From NCBI GenBank assembly GCA_029210625.1, contig JARGFU010000011.1:1-64000 (forward strand): a stretch of 64,000 nucleotides of DNA, written 5' to 3'. This DNA is from Deltaproteobacteria bacterium. GTDB lineage: Bacteria > Myxococcota > Myxococcia > SLRQ01. The notes under the pieces are model-generated. The model ran no database searches and was not told where the DNA came from. It saw nothing but the letters and a program-made list of their open reading frames with translations. Both the position numbers and the translations under genes were made by a program. Positions within the stretch are counted from its first letter, which is position 1. Each line of letters begins with the position of its first letter. Positions 61,243 through 64,000 of this stretch are shown here, piece after piece.

Positions 61243-61584
61243 TCAGTCGTCGAAGAAGAGGCCGTAGGGACGCGAGAGGTCGGCCTCCACCTCGGCCAGG
61301 CCGAAGGTGCGGGCGTAGCGGAAGGTCTCGCGCCCCTCGAAGAAGATCAAGACCGTGGGCACGGCGAAGATCCGGTGCTGGGCGGCCAGCGCGGTGGACT
61401 CCCCGCCCGCCTGGGCCAGGGCCCGGCCCCGGGCGATCCTCGGGAAGCGCTCCTCGAGGAGGGCCCAGACCTTGGGCTCCATGACCTGGCAGACCTGGCA
61501 CTGCTCGCCGGCGAAGTAGACGGCGGCCGCGGGGTTCTCGGAGACGAAGGCGTCGAGGGCTTCCAGGGATTCCAGGTTCATCAT
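61243..61584 (-). CDS. Thioredoxin-fold protein
   Basis: 113 aa. AVYFAGEQCQVCQVMEPKV contains the CxxC redox site (Cys-Gln-Val-Cys). FAVPTVLIFFEGRETFRYAR has the cis-Pro loop typical of thioredoxins. There is no signal peptide, so it is cytoplasmic. It starts inside the stop of the ABC-2 permease gene (ATGA), so it is translationally linked to that exporter, while the disulfide oxidoreductase gene follows in the same direction. It may receive electrons from that enzyme (inference). Confidence 0.85.
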   Translation of the reverse strand: MMNLESLEALDAFVSENPAAAVYFAGEQCQVCQVMEPKVWALLEERFPRIARGRALAQAGGESTALAAQHRIFAVPTVLIFFEGRETFRYARTFGLAEVEADLSRPYGLFFDD

Positions 61585-62363
61585 GAGCTCGCGGAGGTGT
61601 AGTGCCTTAGAGCCCAGAGCCAGGTGAAACGACTCACGAGGAGGAGCCCGGCGGCGACCCCGGCCGTCTGGAGGGCCAGGGCGGGCTCCAGGCGGCCCAG
61701 GAGGGCCAGCGCCGGATAGCTGGTGACCACCGCCACCGGGATGACCACCGTGAGCACCACCCGCACCCAGCCGCGGTAGACCGAGACCGGCCAGCGGCCG
61801 GCGTCGAGGACGGCGGTGAGGAGGAAGCGCAGGTTGTCCACCCGGACGAACCAGAAGGAGGTCGAGATGACCACGATCCAGAGGCCGTAGATCGCGACCA
61901 GGCCGGCCCCCAGCAGACCGAGGGCGGTGAGGACGCCGAGGGGCGTGGGGGTGGGCAGCGCCCAGAGCGCCCAGAGGGTGACCCCCACGCCGGCGAGGAA
62001 GTCCCAGATCCGGGCCGGCGCCACCCGCTGGAGGCTGGCCGCCACCTGGGCGTCCACCGGCTTGAGGATCAGGTAGTCCAGCGAGCCGGTGCGCACGCCC
62101 TCGACCACCGCCGCCAGGTTCGGCTCGATGGTCAGCCCCACCAGCCCCTGGAGCATGAGGAAGAAGCCGGTGACCAGGAGCGACTCCTCGAAGCTCCAGC
62201 CGGCGACCTCGGCGGCGTGGTCGTAGACGAAGACCAGGGGCAGGACCAGGCCCAGGGTGCCGGCGGCCCCGGTGAAGAAGTCGACGAGGAAGCTCGCCCG
62301 GTACTGGGCGGCGTTCATCAGGGCGACCCGCAGGAGGGCGCCGAGGAGGCGCAGGCTACGCAC
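61581..62363 (-). CDS. ABC-2 family permease, second subunit
   Basis: 260 aa, six hydrophobic segments. The conserved ABC2_membrane_6 (DUF990) stretch VEGVRTGSLDYLILKPVDAQ is present. The other hallmark is a Tyr-rich periplasmic end (GRWPVSVYRGWVRVVLTVVI). It overlaps the first permease gene by 8 bp and the thioredoxin-like gene by 4 bp. In related COG4586/COG4587/COG3694 systems an ATPase and two such permeases form an exporter of unknown cargo. Confidence 0.88.
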   Translation of the reverse strand: MRSLRLLGALLRVALMNAAQYRASFLVDFFTGAAGTLGLVLPLVFVYDHAAEVAGWSFEESLLVTGFFLMLQGLVGLTIEPNLAAVVEGVRTGSLDYLILKPVDAQVAASLQRVAPARIWDFLAGVGVTLWALWALPTPTPLGVLTALGLLGAGLVAIYGLWIVVISTSFWFVRVDNLRFLLTAVLDAGRWPVSVYRGWVRVVLTVVIPVAVVTSYPALALLGRLEPALALQTAGVAAGLLLVSRFTWLWALRHYTSASS

Positions 62364-63156
62364 CCACGGCCCCGTAGCGGCGGACGCCCCGGCGCCAGAG
62401 CACCCGGGCGGTGAGGAGGGCGGCCAGCAGCCAGAGGGCCTGGATGCCGACCACCGACCAGGGGTCCGGCGCGGTCTCCATCCAGACCTCGATGGGGGCG
62501 CCGAGGGCGGCGTGGAAGGGCAGCCAGCGGGCCACCGCCTCGACCCCCTCGGGCAGGAGGGGCAGCGGGATGACGTAGCCGCCGATCACCGCCAGGGCGA
62601 CGAACCAGAGGTTGAAGAAGCCCAGCGCCTGCTCGAACCAGAAGGCCAGCATCCCGAAGAGGGCTTGCACCACCCAGGCCAGCAGGAAGGCCATCACGAC
62701 GCTCACCGTGCCCAGGAGCACGGCCTCGCTGCCCGGCCAGAAGGCGATCTGCGGACGCCACCAGAGCAGGGCACCGACGATGGGGGCCAGCACCACCAGC
62801 CGGAAGGGGATGGCGGCGAGGGTCTCGCAGAGGTTCCAGAAGAGGGGGTGCATCGGCCGCAGCAGCATCGGGGAGAGGGAGCCGGTGCGCACGTAGTGGT
62901 TGAGCTCCCAGACGATCCAGCAGGAGGTCAGCTGCCGCACCACCAGGGTGACCGTGAAGTAGCGGGCGAACTCGTCCTGGCCGAAGCCCTCCAGGGGACC
63001 GGCGACCGCGGCGGCGTTCCAGAGCGCGAGGGCCACCAGGGGCAAGGTGGCGGTGAGGATCCAGACCACCATCTCGGCCCGGTAGGCCACCATCTCGGCG
63101 AAGCCCACCTTCAGGAGGGAGGGCGTGGCCCGCAGGGTGGAGCCGGCGACGCTCAC
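62356..63156 (-). CDS. ABC-2 family permease, first subunit
   Basis: 266 aa, six hydrophobic segments. ELNHYVRTGSLSPMLLRPMH is the counterpart of the GsLdylLlkP motif of the partner permease. AMYAFLL-type helices and a GGYVIPLPLLPEGVEAVARWL loop precede the last segments. It overlaps the ATPase gene by four bases (63153-63156). Together with the second permease it should form the membrane heterodimer. Confidence 0.88.
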   Translation of the reverse strand: MSVAGSTLRATPSLLKVGFAEMVAYRAEMVVWILTATLPLVALALWNAAAVAGPLEGFGQDEFARYFTVTLVVRQLTSCWIVWELNHYVRTGSLSPMLLRPMHPLFWNLCETLAAIPFRLVVLAPIVGALLWWRPQIAFWPGSEAVLLGTVSVVMAFLLAWVVQALFGMLAFWFEQALGFFNLWFVALAVIGGYVIPLPLLPEGVEAVARWLPFHAALGAPIEVWMETAPDPWSVVGIQALWLLAALLTARVLWRRGVRRYGAVGA

Positions 63157-64000
63157 GACGCGGGCTCGTCCTCGGAGCGGAAGTAGCGGGCCATCACCTC
63201 GTCCAGGGGGATCTCCTCGACCCCCAGCACGGCCTCGGGGAGGGCCGCGAGCACCTCGCCGATGAGCCCGTTGACCCGATCGGTGGGCACCGAGGCCACC
63301 ATCCGGCCGTGGTCGGCGACGAAGCCGAGCTCGAGGAGCGCCGGGTTCTCACCGCGGACGAGCACCCGCCGCTCGGGGGCGATGCGCTGGGCCAGCGCGT
63401 CGCGCCCGCCGTCGTAGCGCAGGTGGCCGCGATCGATGACCAGCAGGCGCGAGGTCAGGGCGGCGATGTCCTGCATGTAGTGGCTGGTGAGCAGCACCGT
63501 GGCGCCGAAGCGCTCGTTGATGTCGGCGATGAAGCGGCGCACCTCGACCTGCATCTCCACATCGAGGCCGATGGTGGGCTCGTCGAGGAAGAGCACCCGC
63601 GGGCGGTGCAGGAGGGCCGCGGCCAGCTCGCACTTCATCCGCTCGCCCAGGGAGAGGTTGCGGGTGGGCTTCTCCAGCAGCGCCTCGATCCGCAGCATGG
63701 TCACCAGCTCGTCGAGGGTGTTGCGGTACCCGGCGCGAGGGAGATCGTACATCGCCCGGTTCAGCTCGAAGGTCTCCCGGGGAGGCAGATCCCAGAGCAG
63801 CTGCTGCTTCTGCCCCATCACCAGGGTGATCTGCCGCAGGAAGTCGCGCCGCCGCTCCTTCGGCGTGAAGCCCAGCACCGAGACCTCACCCGCGGTGGGG
63901 TGCAGGAGGCCCGAGAGCATCTTCAGGGTGGTGGTCTTCCCGGCGCCGTTGGGCCCCAGGAAGCCCACCCGCTCCCCCTGCTCCACCCGGAAGGAGACCT
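63153..64000 (-). CDS. ABC-2 exporter ATP-binding protein (partial, runs off right edge)
   Basis: The frame is open to base 64000 and beyond, so the N-terminus is missing; about 282 residues are visible. Walker A is GPNGAGKTT, the Q-loop region is VMGQKQQLLWDLPPRETFEL, the signature is LSLGERMKCELAAALLHRP, Walker B VLFLDEPTIGLD, and the H-loop LLTSHYM. The C-terminal 70 residues after the ATPase domain are typical of the COG4586 group. It is the first visible gene of the four-gene unit with two permeases and a thioredoxin-like protein. Confidence 0.92.
   Translation of the reverse strand, partial: VSFRVEQGERVGFLGPNGAGKTTTLKMLSGLLHPTAGEVSVLGFTPKERRRDFLRQITLVMGQKQQLLWDLPPRETFELNRAMYDLPRAGYRNTLDELVTMLRIEALLEKPTRNLSLGERMKCELAAALLHRPRVLFLDEPTIGLDVEMQVEVRRFIADINERFGATVLLTSHYMQDIAALTSRLLVIDRGHLRYDGGRDALAQRIAPERRVLVRGENPALLELGFVADHGRMVASVPTDRVNGLIGEVLAALPEAVLGVEEIPLDEVMARYFRSEDEPAS

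Overview
The window is very GC-rich, and real genes can be told from antisense shadows by codon-position bias, domain motifs and four-base start/stop overlaps. Gene content points to a member of the Myxococcota or a related lineage of the former Deltaproteobacteria. The signs are an MJ0042-type zinc ribbon, paired ArsA-like ATPases, many lipoproteins with classical lipoboxes, a cysteine-rich repeat lipoprotein, a prkA-yeaH-spoVR stress cluster, a sigma-32-like factor and a MYXO-CTERM-like C-terminal tail. No rRNA, tRNA or CRISPR array was seen.

Layout. 1-7911: zinc-ribbon protein (cut by the left edge), PhaR-type regulator, ParA ATPase, an overlapping four-gene run (ArsA-like x2, TPR lipoprotein, M48 membrane protease), and a minus-strand pair resembling a type III secretion chaperone and its substrate. 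8117-11173: ruvX-mltG-ABC ATPase-ABC permease, all translationally coupled. 11172-18252: accessory-looking stretch with a 14-bp tandem repeat, a hemerythrin-like protein, a divergent Rel/Spo-like protein, a large membrane protein, a 166-bp MITE-like element, a nuclease-like/nucleotidyltransferase pair and a frameshifted membrane-protein gene. 18421-23091: prkA-yeaH-spoVR. 23092-27174: PqqD-like protein, an M23 peptidase with a good promoter and a palindrome over its -10, and a GH3 glycosidase. 27187-29378: hutF-hutG (histidine catabolism). 29403-36175: DEAD-box helicase with duplicated DbpA domains divergent from a sigma-32-like gene, then small membrane and secreted proteins. 35408-38472: DUF4159 and VWA-type membrane protein. 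38473-40057: lower-GC segment holding a surface-protein gene broken by two frameshifts. 40058-47754: methyltransferase, old-yellow-enzyme oxidoreductase, Cys-rich lipoprotein, double zinc-finger membrane protein, hybrid histidine kinase. 47810-50845: large M48 protease and a decayed gene separated by the second MITE copy. 50856-59752: Dus enzyme and an outer-membrane cluster (beta-barrel, VolA-like lipase lipoprotein, small membrane protein, TonB receptor, lipoprotein). 59768-64000: disulfide oxidoreductase, thioredoxin-like protein and a three-gene ABC-2 exporter running off the right edge.

The most unusual observations are: (i) two 166-bp, about 97% identical inverted-repeat elements whose ends supply the stop codons of three flanking genes; (ii) a two-gene nuclease-like/NTP_transf_8-like module next to one copy; (iii) an orphan type III chaperone/substrate-like pair; (iv) a frameshifted MYXO-CTERM-like protein with a C8 tract in its signal peptide; (v) a divergent Rel/Spo-like protein; (vi) a coupled beta-barrel plus VolA-like lipase pair; and (vii) a recurrent TANNNT element 6-10 nt upstream of start codons that suggests leaderless or near-leaderless transcription.
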